Of a stretch of DNA of 64,000 nucleotides, positions 1 through 10,393 are shown one piece after another. A model generated the notes under the pieces. It saw only the letters and a program-made list of their open reading frames with translations, was not told where the DNA came from and did not search any database. The translations under genes and the position numbers were made by a program. Each line of letters opens with the position of its first letter. Position 1 is the first letter of the stretch. This stretch comes from Tachypleus tridentatus (Eukaryota; Arthropoda; Merostomata; Xiphosura; Limulidae), in NCBI RefSeq assembly GCF_004210375.1, contig NC_134825.1, positions 42,650,348 to 42,714,347 of the forward strand, given 5' to 3'.

Positions 1-635
1 AAACACCTGAATAAAAGTAGTTTGCCATTAAAGTTTATAGCATTCGTTTTATTCACTTTGTTTAGTAAAATGCATGTCGTAAAGTCTTTAACACCGGGAT
101 TCCAAATCAGACTAATCTCCCATTTGAAACAATATTATCAATTAATAGATAATTATTTCACATTAAATGTAAGCTAACTTATATAGATCACAAATAACAA
201 ACCATCTGTGACAAAAATTACCAACTATCAGAAATAAAAGCACAAGAAAACTAAAACATATGCTTTTTAGCGATTCAGTGAGTGACCACTTGCTTGCCCT
301 CACTTTGAAATGCATTTTGGGAAATTATGCCGACAATGTTTCACGAAGCTCGGACAGCTTAGCAAACAAACAACACCAAATAAATTTTATATGTTTAAAC
401 ATGAATAATAAGAGAATGATAATAATATTCAAAATATTCTACACATTAAAACTAATTAATAATACAATCTTTAAAGAAAACTGAAGTATTAACTTCTTTG
501 CTTGTAACTAGTTTAGAGCTTTTCACTAATTTATCTTAAGAAATTTCTCATTTTAGTATTTTAATTTTTAAGTTTCAAACTATACTGCTCTCATTTTATT
601 TTTATATGTTTCTAATTGTTATTCACGCATATTGC
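1..635. other. AT-rich, no recognised feature
   Basis: Low-complexity AT-rich sequence. The only open frame of note (260-484, plus strand) has no recognisable family, composition bias or splice context and is taken as chance. Confidence 0.5.
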
Positions 636-714
636 TCCCCGGCAGTTTAATAGTAATTCTAAAATGCTAAAAACCGGGTTTCGATACCTGTAGTGGGCTT
701 AACACAACTAGCTA
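636..714 (+). repeat. tRNA-derived SINE fragment, family 2
   Basis: A short decayed copy holding a 'GGCAGT...AATGCTAAAAACCGGGTTTCGATACC' layout: a degraded A-box side and a good Pol III B-box-like core (GGTTTCGATACC), followed by the AGTGGGC block seen in related copies at 6660, 10847 and 12068. Recognised as a tRNA-derived head, not a functional tRNA. Confidence 0.55.
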
Positions 715-2826
715 AAAAGAAACATCTTCATTAATATCAAAATACTTTGTCTTGGAAACCCATTCTTTACAGTGTTGTTGTTTTAGCTATAAGCTATTTT
801 TGCTTCTTTCCTGAGCCAGTTAGAACTATATCTTTAAAGATTTTTCATCCTCCCTTTTTTTCACTAATTACGTTTTTTAGTTTTTATTCTTCCTCTGCAG
901 TTTTATTTCTCCATTCTGCGACCGCGATATAACTCTGCCAAATAACATCACAATACAAGACTTATACTTGCTGTCAGGGTAACGTATTAAACTAACGCCA
1001 CGGCGTTGCTACCTAACATTATCTATTTTTTTCTCGTTTCCAATATGTGATTTTTTTTAATAAAGGAAGGGCAGTCAGTCTAAAGTTTATTGGATTCATT
1101 CAGTTACTTACTAACAGGTAATATTAATTAATACAGTGACATTTTAGATGTAGTATATTCTTAGCACCAAAACAGACTGATATCTGTAATTCAAGTGTGT
1201 TATATGTGAAAATAAGGAGTTACAATTCTTTTCAGTAATACCTGCTGATTCTCTTTAAGTAACATAATACTTGCGGTATTCTAACAGAGTTAAATCACTT
1301 CTTAGAGATAGCGTTGCTTTACCCTTTAAAAATGCCACAAGTTTATTTCATTTTCATGAGTCTAAGTACACGTGAAGTTCACGTTACTCAAATAGGATAG
1401 ATAAAGAAAACACATGCAAAAGATGATGTGTTTTATTGGTAATATCTAACAGTCACACAATTTATGTATTTTTATTTCTTCTGTAAATAGTTGAGTTAGC
1501 AGCAAGTAAAATAAAACAGTTTTTTGTAATGATTTTTATGTGTGTGCGTGTTTAATTTTGGAAAATGTAATAAAGCAACATTGAAGATAAATTACAACAT
1601 TTTTCAATATTTAATATTTAACTATCATTGGTATACTTTCCAATAATTAATAATCCTACTTAAGTATTTGTTCTTTGTTCAGTTACAAAATATGTTAAAT
1701 ATTTTTTTCTAATGTTGAATATGTTTTACTGTTCCAAATATAGTTAAATAGCCACTGACAAATATGTATAACTAACAAAAGATTAATAAAAAATAAGGTG
1801 AAAGTATATATGCAGTGAATGATTTTAGATAGATTGATAAAAACACAGCATTGTAACTTAAAGATAGTAGAAATGGTAAAAAAGGGAAGAAAACAGGTTC
1901 TCTTTCTTCGAATCAGTATTATCCACGATAAAGAAAGAGGAGCTGTCCTCCGTCAAAATTAATCTCAGATTATCCCAATAAATAAATAGAAATAGAATTT
2001 TAAGCTGCTTTACTTTCATTAGGAAGTACGTGCATATCTTAGTGTATTGATTTTTTTAAAGAAATAAATTGTCTACAGTCTATATAACTGACAGCTTGAA
2101 ATATCCATAAGAATAATGCAGAAAAATGGCCAAGTTAACCTCGCCTGAAACCTTGACAAGTTGATCAGATTGGAGTTGTAGTTTAATAGTTATTATTCAG
2201 GGTTAATGCTACTAAATTCTTATTTGTTTCTAAACAAAGAGCAGTGCTGTCTTTTGTTCTACCGTGCTAACCCTTTTATTTTTCTGAATTTATACGACGT
2301 TAACAAACTTTATTTCCTATCTCGGTCACATAAATACATCGAAAGAGACGATTGAATAGATTACCGATAGAGCGGCAAACCGTGAGAGTCAATCTTTCTA
2401 TCTTCATTGACTTAATTTATTTTATCTGATTAACTACTGCTACTTTGTGAGGAAATTAGTTCATCTCTACATCTTGACCGATTGCACTTGGAAAAAAATG
2501 TATAACAGACAGTATTAAAGTGTTGTGTGTGTGTATTGCTAAGCAGATTAAACTGTAAAGGCAACATGTAACGTTGAACAAAAATTTAAAAGAATATTAT
2601 AACATGAATTGGGATGTGGTCAACAAGTAACTTATTTTTACTTGTAACACTACAGAGCATTAGGATACAAGCTTTCAATAAACTGTTTTGAAGTGACGTT
2701 TTTCACCACACACTAAAAAACTAAAAGTATACGTTTAAAAGTACCAGAAAAGCGATAATATACGTCTGAAAGTACCAGAAACTGAAAACCATTTCTTAAA
2801 CCCCATTAACATGTATGTCTTAGATA
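715..2826. other. AT-rich, no recognised feature
   Basis: Nothing beyond short simple repeats, for example a (TG)n run near 2522. No supported gene. Confidence 0.5.
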
Positions 2827-2948
2827 TCCGCGCAAAGCTAGGTAAGGGCTATCCTGCTAGTCGTGTCTACTTTGAAACTAATACGCCAGAGAAAAGCAGG
2901 CAGTCAATAACACCCAATGTCAGCTCTTGCTCTACCCGAATAGTCACA
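2827..2948 (-). repeat. tRNA-derived SINE tail fragment, family 1
   Basis: A diverged copy of the family-1 body in minus orientation. CGCGCAAAGCTAGGTAAGG is followed by the CAGCTCTTGC and ATAGTCACA blocks found in the full copy at 3911-4184. The tRNA head is missing. Confidence 0.6.
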
Positions 2949-3910
2949 ATATGAAACTACCCATCCCAGAATCTTTCTTACTGGCCATATAGCTTAACAA
3001 GTCCTCTTTGACAATAACAAATATTTATACGTGAGTTATTAAAAATCAGACATCGTTAGTTTAATGTTAAGGTTAAGGTTTGAGCCTTTTAAAGCAGCCT
3101 CAAAATCAACAGACTACTTGAAGAGCTGAGGTTAAAAAACAACAACATAAATACTATATAAGGTGAAAATCTATCTGATTTGCTTGAACATATGTGCGTG
3201 TGTGTGTGTATTCAACTATGTTAATATATAGTCCTTTCGGACAGTAGATATAGAACAATGAGCATTATAATAGCTATATAACTATTAGGGATGCACGCAT
3301 GCCCAATTTTCATTGATGTAATTTCTAGTTTCAAGAATAATTCAAAACTAGCTGAAAATCAAGAAAAAGCCAAAGCTAACATTTCCCTGAATACTCTGAT
3401 TACACTTCACTTTCATCAGTGCTGAAAGTATTGTTGCATTAAAAAGGCAAAATAGTGTTTTATCTCTCTGCCTGGAACAAACAATGGAAGTTTTATTTTG
3501 TTGTTAGATAATCCAGTGAAAATGGAGAAGTAATTGAAGCTTAGTATGATAGTACTGTTCTCTGATACGAAAGGAGTGGGAAAGTTCACCCACTTTTAAA
3601 ACCTCTTGAAAAGTATGTTCTTCCATTTGACCATCTAAAATGATTCATGGCTAGTCTACTGTGTTTAATCTGCGCCCTGCTTTGCACACCGTCTAAATTT
3701 AATTATTTTAAACAAGTGAACGAAAAACAAAATTACAATGAAATTTAGTATAGTTGTCCAAAACTCTTATCACTTACTGAAGACAGCAAAAATTCAACAG
3801 CAGCTGTAATCGATAGCAGTTTGTACCGTGAAATCACTAAGTGCAATACCTTGGTCAAACTAAATATAAAACTGGACAATATTCTTCACAATAGTTACCA
3901 TGAAACTGCT
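2949..3910. other. no recognised feature
   Basis: AT-rich sequence with a short (GT)n tract near 3196-3210. No gene or classified repeat was seen. Confidence 0.5.
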
Positions 3911-4184
3911 TGTGTTTGTTTTTGAGTTTCGCGCAAATCTTTGAGAGAGCTAGCAGCGCTAGCCATCTCTAATTTAGCAGTGCAAGGCTAGAGGGAAGCC
4001 AGCTAGTCATCACCACTCACCGCCAACTCTTGCGCTACTCTTTTACCAGCGAATAGTGGGATTGATCGTCACATTATAATGCTCCCACGGCTGAAATGGC
4101 GAGCATGTTTGGTGCGACGGGGATTCGAACCCGCGACCTTCAGATTACAAGTCGAGTGTCTTAAGCACCTGGCCATGCCGGGTC
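3911..4184 (-). repeat. tRNA-derived SINE, family 1, near full length
   Basis: On the minus strand it starts at the tRNA-like head (CCCGGCATGGCCAGGTG, then the anticodon-arm region ACTTGTAATC, then the B box GGTTCGAATCC). The TTTCAGCCGTGGGAGC block and body follow, ending in a tail rich in AAACAAACA. It is about 274 bp, close to the 265-bp copy at 11419. The head resembles tRNA-Thr. A tRNA gene is ruled out because the sequence continues into the SINE body and lacks a clean acceptor stem. Confidence 0.88.
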
Positions 4185-5360
4185 CCGTGCATTTTGAATT
4201 CTGTTCAGTTTAATCAACTTGTTCCCATATTAAATGATACAATATATTGTAAATAATTTATACGTTGAAACCACGTTTGGAAACTGAATTCAAATTAATC
4301 AGCAGAGTTAACTCACATTTTCTATTTCAAAACAAGCAGTGGATTTGATGTTGAGTGCTCTATGAATTAACTTTGCCACCCTTGATGTCTCAAACATATT
4401 GTAGATGTGAATGTGCTTTGTACTCACTACGAGGAAAACCTATACACTGGATAGGTGAAGTGAAGTAAAAGTATCATTGGCTACTATTCAGTTCTTCACA
4501 TTATATAGCTGCACCATAGCAGATATAAAAGATAAATTCAATATTCTGAAATTGTTTAATTTCGAAGTCTAAGTTCAAGGGAGGTCCAGTTCAATCTTCA
4601 CATTAATCAACGTGCGTCGTATGAGAATTCCACTCCTCATCAGTAACCTTAAACACAAGTTAATCAAAGAAAGGTAATATGGACCTAGGTTGTTTTATGT
4701 AGGTAACGTCAAATGTGAGGTTCTGGTTTCTCAATACAAGCTATTTGTTAGTTCAGTTGCGGAAGCCATCCTGCTTCTTGATCTAAAGACGTTAACCAGC
4801 TTTTCTTGCACGTGGTAAAAGATAAAGTCACAGAGATCTATCCAAACTTGAATGATCTTTGTTTCTAACCCTGCTACCACATCTTGTTCTTGTCAGCACT
4901 CGTTCTCTGTTGAAGCTCGTCAAAATCAAACTCCGTAATACTGTGTCAGAGCAAAAACTATCTTAGTAACTTAAAGATGCTGTTGGATGAGCCAAAACAT
5001 GTAAATTCGATCAAGTTATATGTTACTCATAATTGTTTTTGGAAACATATGACTTTATTGGTCGTTGACGAAGATGGTTGTTTACTTGTCCCTTGTATGG
5101 TGTTTACAGTATTGCTTGCACATGCTATTACTGTAATAAACTATCACCACAAATATCGTATTTCGCCTATTCTATATTCACATATCATATAAATATACAG
5201 GGGTTTGGACATAATCATTGAAATAACCTTTAACTTCAACTCAATGTGAGGGTAAAATATAGCCGTGTAGTAATTTAACTGTGTATTAAAATTATTTTAC
5301 ACACCTGAACTTTTCTTTTTAAAGAATAATATATTAATGTTTCTTTAGATAATCGTTCTA
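4185..5360. other. no recognised feature
   Basis: No gene or classified element was recognised. The plus-strand open frame 4977-5192 has no family resemblance. Confidence 0.5.
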
Positions 5361-5860
5361 GAAAATGGCAAGGTAAAACGATCAGTCAAAGTTTCAAAAC
5401 GATGTGGCTGTAGATGAATATCTAGCTGGATTTTCAATGACATGAATATAATGTTAGAAGTGTTTCCAGGCGAACAGAGTTAAAAAAGATGTTGTCATGG
5501 ATGCGAAAATTAAGACATTATATCAACACAATAATGGCTGAAACACTAAGCTGATAGATCGTGTCAAATGAGCAATAAATCGATCACTGAAACAACGACA
5601 AAATACTACAACATCAAAAGTGTGCACCGAACTTCATAATAGCCTACAACAACCAGTCTTTATCAAAACAACTGGGACACAACTCTATAAGATGGGTTTG
5701 CCTTGTAGGTATGCCATTCAGAAACCTCTAATAACAAATAAAATGCAAAAACTAGAATACAGTTATGTCAAAAACACAAAAAGATTGGACCGACGAGCAA
5801 TAGAAGAATATGGTTTTATCATATGAATACCCTTTTATACGTTTTCCATCTCTTAACGCA
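5361..5860 (+). pseudogene. Tc1-like transposase remnant
   Basis: A decayed plus-strand fragment. The frame at 5620-5826 reads VCTELHNSLQQ, then the KPLIT-like IQKPLITNKMQKLEY, then KNTKRLDRRAIEE, which matches the 'tvxxeLh...KPlit..n..krl.wck.hk.WT.dqW' layout of Tc1 transposases (second helix-turn-helix into the start of the DDE domain). Upstream sequence (VSKRCGC, then RRTELKKM-like pieces) fits the N-terminal part but is broken by stops. The following YEYPF...F fits the 'DESxFTLFPTTG' region. Confidence 0.65.
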
Positions 5861-5863
5861 ACA

Positions 5864-6081
5864 TGAAAGTCACATGTTCGAATACCGTACCTGAACGTAC
5901 TCGTTCTTTCCGCCATGGGGGCATTATAATGTTACGGTCAATTTCATTATAAGTTAGTAAATGGTAGCTCAAAAGAGCTGGCAGTGGATGATAACTAGCT
6001 ACCTTCCCTCTTTTCTACCATTTCTAAAATAGGGACAGTTAGTGTAGTTAGTGCTCGAGTAGCTGTGAAATTACAAGCAAA
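5864..6081 (+). repeat. tRNA-derived SINE fragment, family 1
   Basis: Plus-strand copy lacking most of the head. It keeps GTTCGAATACC, GCCATGGGGGCATTATAATG and the body through AGTGCTCGAGTAGCTGTG to the CAAGCAAAC tail. It lies directly after the Tc1 remnant. Confidence 0.8.
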
Positions 6082-6520
6082 CTATTATGACGTGGTCTCA
6101 GTAAAAATTGGAGAGCATGTTCAGTGAAATATTGGATATTGTAGCCTTCGACCTTGGACCCGTCATGAGATATGCTAGCTACTAATTCATGATGGCTCTC
6201 TGGTGTTTATAGTAATTACATACAATTCATAATTTCTCTGAACAAGAAAAGTTTAAAGCTTTTTACACATTTACTTATAATAAGATTATATCTATCTTTT
6301 GTTTTTCTACTTTACGTCTCGATTAAACTAGTTTCGGATTCGCAGTTAAAATAATATTAGTTTTAAAAATTGGAATAAGAAAATCCTGAAAGCCAACTCA
6401 GGTTCAGTTCCTTTCAATTCAGGGGCCTCATTCTCCTTTAACAGCCCCGAAGTTCAGGATGAGCAAATCAGGTAAGTCTGCCATTCATTAAATCTGTAAT
6501 TACCCTATACAATGTAAACT
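6082..6520. other. no recognised feature
   Basis: Unclassified AT-rich DNA between two repeat fragments. Confidence 0.5.
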
Positions 6521-6529
6521 TTCGAGACA

Positions 6530-6650
6530 ATTGGTGTAAAAAAAAACCAAAAACACTGGACCGATGATCAATGGAAAGAGGTGGTTTGATAACGTGAATA
6601 ACCTTTTACACTTTTCCCACAACAGTTGGTTGAGCCAGAATATGTGAAGT
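6530..6650 (+). pseudogene. second Tc1-like transposase fragment
   Basis: A short segment reading KNQKHWTDDQWKEVV, then a broken frame reading PFTLFPQQLVEPEYV. This matches the Tc1 'hkxWTxdQWkxViwSDESxFTLFPTTG' region and duplicates the segment at about 5765-5850, so it is a separate copy of the same family. Confidence 0.65.
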
Positions 6651-6659
6651 TTGTTGTTA

Positions 6660-6778
6660 AGTGAAATGTTACACAATGGACTAACTGAGCTATATCCACT
6701 ACGGTTATCGAAACCAGATTTTAGCGTTATAATTTTTCAAAGTCACCGCTGGCCACTGGGGGAGCTGTGTGAAATTAA
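6660..6778 (-). repeat. tRNA-derived SINE fragment, family 2
   Basis: Minus-strand relative of the copies at 636, 10847 and 12068: a GCTATAT-CCACTACGGTTATCG-AAACCAGATTTTAGCG series leading to a CACTGGGGGAGC head end. The inverted B box is decayed. Confidence 0.65.
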
Positions 6779-7202
6779 GTTAGATTATATTCATGATCGT
6801 TTCTGGAATCATTTCACGTTTTGATCATCGTGAAGACAGTTTTTTTTACTTGTCCCCTCTGTAATGTTTTCACTGTACGTTATGTGTGCACTTGCTGTAT
6901 TTGTACGTACTTTACATGACAAAATATTGTGAATGTGAAAAAAACAGCAACACACACTCCAAGTAAGAAGAAACAATAAAGCTAACTTTGTAATCTATTG
7001 TTACTTTTTATTATAATATTAATACTACTAATACTAACAATAGTGATTTACTTGGTTACAGTTTTTTATCCTCTTCCAACTTTGCCTATGTGTCTGATAT
7101 CACCACTCTATATGGTTGAACTCTTGTTACCACTTCGTGTTCTTCACACTGACATTTTTTGTTGTTTTTTTAATACATGTGTCACTCTCTTTTTCATATA
7201 CC
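6779..7202. other. no recognised feature
   Basis: AT-rich sequence. The plus-strand open frame from 6998 runs into the SINE and Penelope element and is chance. Confidence 0.5.
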
Positions 7203-7312
7203 CTAGCGCGTTAAGGCGTGCGCTTCGTAATCTGAGGGTCGCGGGTTCGCGCCCGAGTCGCGACAAACATGCTCGCCCTCCCAGCCGCGGGGGCGTTATA
7301 ATGTTACGGTCA
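7203..7312 (+). repeat. tRNA-derived SINE head, family 1, truncated against a Penelope element
   Basis: Plus-strand head and first part of the body: GCGCGTTAAGGCGTGCG, CTTCGTAATCTGAGGGTCGC, the B box GGGTTCGCGCCC, then CAGCCGCGGGGGCGTTATA. It stops at ...TACGGTCA, where the family normally continues with ATCCCACTATT. From 7313 the sequence is the 3' end of the Penelope-like element in opposite orientation. Confidence 0.85.
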
Positions 7313-7361
7313 TTTATATGCAAAAACGGCTCGTTTGGGTTGAGAAAATATTTTACATAGA

Positions 7362-7404
7362 AGAACGAACAACGTTTCGACCTTCTTCGGTCATCGTCAG
7401 GTTT
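7362..7404 (-). ncRNA. hammerhead-ribozyme-like core in the PLE 3' end
   Basis: On the minus strand, CTGACGA (7400-7394) is followed by one extra T, the stem GACC, loop GAAGAA, stem GGTC, then GAAA and CGTT. This matches the hammerhead layout CUGANGA - stem II - GAAA - stem III - UH. Stem II is 4 bp. ACGU is self-complementary, so a stem III could form between two copies. After the putative GUU cleavage site the GUU pairs with AAC before the core, giving only about 3 bp of stem I. PLEs are known to carry hammerheads with minimal stem III. The extra T next to stem II and the short stem I make activity of this copy uncertain. Confidence 0.55.
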
Positions 7405-7514
7405 ACAAAGAAAGAGGTAACTGACCGGAAGCTGACCACATGTTTGAAAGGGGTTGTGTAACTGTGTGTCGAAATGTAGAGGGCGGTATTAGATGTTTGA
7501 ATATATAATTTTAT

Positions 7515-7812
7515 TTATTTATTATATTAATATAGGTATAAAGGCGTTCCTTTATATTGGTTTATTTTGGGTTTAAGTTGTTGTATAAGTAAGGCTTCTT
7601 TGATTTTGCGTTTATGTTCGTTTCTTTATTTAGTATTTGAGTGTTTTCTATGGTTATGTTGTGTTTATTTGACTTGCAGTGTTCGAAAACGTGTGAAGAT
7701 GACTTTTTTATGTTCTTTGAATCTGGTTTCCATTTTTCGACTTGTTTCTCCTATATAGAAGTCGTGGCAGTTATCACATTGTATTTTATAAATAATGTTG
7801 GTGTGGTGTTTG
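7515..7812 (-). pseudogene. PLE GIY-YIG-like endonuclease, frameshifted
   Basis: Just past the RT frame stop, a shifted frame reads NIIYKIQCDNCHDFYIGETS, then KMETRFKEHKK, and after another shift HVFEHCKSNKHNITIEN. This matches the 'vYkI.C..C..fYIGeT.r....R..eH' endonuclease of Penelope/Poseidon-type PLEs, including the Cys pair. At least two frameshifts divide it, so no active nuclease is made. Confidence 0.85.
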
Positions 7813-8982
7813 TCAGTAGTTTTTACATAGTATAGACCTCAGTTTTGTGCCGGGTTTTTGAATAAATTTGGTATTAACTGGAATGTCATATTTTGTTACT
7901 AATTTTTGCCAAATGTTGGTTATTTGTTTGCTGATGTCAGGAATATATGGTATACAGCAGTATATGGTTTCGTGTTTTTTTGATTCGTGAGCTGTATTTA
8001 CTTTAGTTGGTTGATTTTGCTTTCTGTCTAGGTGTGTGCGTATAATGTTTTCTACGGTTTGTGGAGGAAACTTATTGATGTTGATGAAGTATTGTTTTAT
8101 TTTGTCTAATTCATCGTGAATTTTATCTGGTGAGCATAGTTTTATGGCTGTGTTTATTTGGTTTCTTAGTATGTTGAGTTTTTGTTTTGTTTCATGTGCT
8201 GAGTCCCAAGGAATGTATAGTCCAGTATGGGTGATTTTTCGGTGGATTTCTGTTTTGAATTGTGTGTCAGTTCTTGTAATTTTGAGGTTAAGAAATGATA
8301 TTTGATTGCTTTCTTCCTGTTCACATGTGAAGTTAATGTTGGGATGTATAGAGTTAATGTGATTGAAAAAATTAAGTATATGTTCTGTAGATTTGAATCC
8401 CGCAACCGTGTCATCTACATATCTGTACCAGTATAGTGGTGGATGTAATGCTGTGTTAATTGCTTGTGTCATAAAAATATTGGCTAGAACTGGTGATATT
8501 GGGTTGCCCATGCTTAGGCCATTTGTTTGTATATAGTTTTGGTTGTTGAACATGAAGTTTGTCTTTATCGTGGTGAATTCTATGAGGGTTGCTAACTGGT
8601 TACTGGGAATCTCTATAGTTGGGTTAGGGTCTCGGATATAGAGTTCTAAGGCTATCTTGCAGGCTTCAGTGGTTGGAACTTCTGTAAAGAGGGATATAAC
8701 ATCGAAACTGGCCATTAAGGCTTTATGATTAAGTTGATTTAGATTAGACTTGAAATTAAAAGAGTCTTTGATGAATGAGCTGGCTGATGTTACATATTTG
8801 GAGAATGCCCATGCTATGTATTTACCAAGATTGTAATTAAACGATTCATATGTGGACATTATTGGTCGTAATGGACAATCTGGTTTATGAGGTTTGGGGA
8901 TGCCGTATATTTGCGGTGTGCGTGAGTCGGTTTTACGTAGGTAGGAATAAAGTGTTTGTGAAATTGTGTTGGCTTTTTTCAT
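7813..8982 (-). pseudogene. PLE reverse transcriptase core
   Basis: A 389-codon frame with the Penelope RT motifs in order: YGIPKPHK (residues 26-33), LRPIMST (38-44), ASFDVISLFTEVP (91-103, catalytic Asp present), NGLSMGNPISPVLANIF (154-170), YVDD (188-191, both Asp intact) and FLNLKITR. The second half leads to the endonuclease linker (KLVTKYDIPVN, KPGTKLRSIL). The apparent Met start is internal; the real protein begins far upstream at 9800. The intact catalytic YVDD shows this part has decayed less than the two LINE RTs in the window. Confidence 0.93.
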
Positions 8983-9161
8983 TTGTAGTAGTAATTTGTT
9001 CAGTTGTGTCTAGTGTGTCTTTGTTGGATTTGTGTTTATTTGTTTAAATTTGTTCGTGTCTGATAGGATGTTATTCATTTTTTGGATGTATTCATTCGTG
9101 TTCATTATGACTTTAGCGTTACCTTTATCTGCTTTTAGAATTTTTATGTTTTTGTCTTGTT

Positions 9162-9800
9162 TTAGGTTTTTAATGGAATTAATGTCTCTTTTTGTAAGGT
9201 TGTTTTTAGTTTTCTGTTTTGTGAAATTATGTTGATGGTTTTGTGAGAAAATTCTTTGAAAAAATCGTTTAAGATGTTGTTTTTAGGTGTTTCTGGAAAA
9301 TATAAATTTGTAATTTTACCTGGGAAGTTTAGCTGTTGGATGTCAATAAAATTATCTAAGTTGTCTTCTTTCTGTTGGTTGGGTTTGGTTGTTTCCTTGT
9401 TTTTCTTCTTTGTAGAAAGTATCACAAGTCTCCTGGCTAGGTCTTCTAAACATGTTTTGATTTCTATGGTTGGAATGTACCTAGGTGCTATTGCGAAGTT
9501 GAGTCCTTTGTTAAGTAGTTGTTTCTCGTCTGTGTTTAATTGACGGTCGGATCTGGTAATTATGAGGTTAGTCAACGGTTTGTCGTTTTGGTGTCTTTTC
9601 TGTTGTTTGCATCTTAGTTTTTCTAGTTTTTTGTTGTAGCAGATCTTTTTGTCTCTGTCGTTCTTAGTATTGATTTGGTTTATGTTTCATTGTATAAGTC
9701 CGTAAATCTCTGGTTTAATGCAGCATGCCAGTTGATGGTCTAGGTTCATTTTTTGTTTTTGTAAGTCATGTAGTTCTTTGTATTTTGTGTTCAACATGGC
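9162..9800 (-). pseudogene. PLE N-terminal region
   Basis: One frame runs from ATG at about 9796 (MLNTKYKELHDLQ) to the stop at 9162, with a single TGA near 9688. The first 60 or so residues are Lys/Gln-rich and probably coiled-coil. Then comes LNTDEKQLLNKGLNFAIAP, the typical Penelope 'LS..E..LL.kGLNFaP.P' motif that precedes the RT. The TGA sits where CGA (Arg) would fit, consistent with a C-to-T change at a CpG. A +/-1 shift near 9200 moves the reading into the frame with LKADKGNAKVIMNT, the RT1 motif. Confidence 0.85.
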
Positions 9801-9830
9801 TTTAAGTAGTTTCTACTTGTAGATACTTTC

Positions 9831-10154
9831 TACAGAGTACTACTGAACTCTACATGTAATGTTACTGGGTTTCACTCTCGTTAATCAAACTCTCGATTAG
9901 CCAATGATGGAACAACCTACTTTTTCAAAATAAGCTGATTTTCGGTCTTTTCTCAAGACAAAGTGAAAACACGTAGCTGGTGAGATCAGTGTTTAGAAGC
10001 GTGGAAGTGTAGTTTCGTGATTAAGGTCACATTTTATTAAACAGTGTTGCACGTTCGATCCTTCCCTATAATACTTTTTTCTTTTCATTAATATAACTGA
10101 TATTAAGCTATTTATTAATTTGTTGACCTAAAAACTGATATACGGAAACGAAAA
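9831..10154. other. no recognised feature
   Basis: Unclassified. A GTTCGATCC B-box-like string at about 10051 hints at another very decayed tRNA-derived head, but too little is left to call. Confidence 0.4.
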
Positions 10155-10393
10155 GGTGGTTAGGGTGATCGAATCACGAATCCCCATTACCGAATATGCT
10201 CACCTTTTCAGCCGTGAGGGCGTTGTAATGGTACGATCAATTCAACTATACTTTAATAACAATAAAAAGTAGCCCAAGTGTTAGAGATGAATGGAGTTAA
10301 TCAGCTCTTTCTCCTCTAGTCACTTCTAAAATAGGAATGACCAGTGTAGCTAGCCCTCGAGTAGCTTAGCGTAAATTTGAAAGTAAACTAAAA
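10155..10393 (+). repeat. tRNA-derived SINE, family 1, head degraded
   Basis: Plus-strand copy: CGAATCCCCATTACCG remains of the B box, then TTTCAGCCGTGAGGGCGTTG, AAGTAGCCCAAGTGTTAGAG, and CTAGCCCTCGAGTAGCTTAG with the tail. More diverged than the copies at 3911 and 11419. Confidence 0.8.

Larger units (their letters stand above)
7313..9830 (-). mobile_element. Penelope-like retroelement (PLE) with GIY-YIG endonuclease, decayed
   Basis: A minus-strand element of about 2.5 kb. In order it has an N-terminal domain (9800-9162), the start of the RT in another frame (about 9200-8983), the RT core in one 389-codon frame (8982-7813), a frameshifted GIY-YIG-like endonuclease (7812-7515) and a non-coding 3' end with a hammerhead-like motif. 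PLEs copy themselves with a telomerase-related RT and usually carry this C-terminal endonuclease. Damage includes at least two frameshifts and two stops (a TGA in the N-terminal part and a TAG near 9018), so this copy is dead but not ancient. The 3' end abuts a truncated SINE. The exact 5' boundary near 9830 is uncertain. Confidence 0.92.

Noticed and set aside
4107..4184. tRNA-like sequence with A and B boxes
   Set aside because: It continues into a SINE body found in several other copies, and the acceptor arms do not pair properly; a SINE head, not a tRNA gene. The same holds for 7203 and 11419.
6998..7360. 120-codon plus-strand open frame
   Set aside because: It crosses from plain AT-rich DNA through a SINE head into the inverted Penelope end, so it cannot be a real gene.
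9256..9543. Plus-strand open frames opposite the Penelope element (8850-9543)
   Set aside because: They are the reverse complement of recognised Penelope coding sequence and rich in Phe/Leu/Val, as such shadows usually are.
10000..10075. B-box-like GTTCGATCC after a run of tRNA-like sequence
   Set aside because: Too short and decayed to assign to either SINE family.
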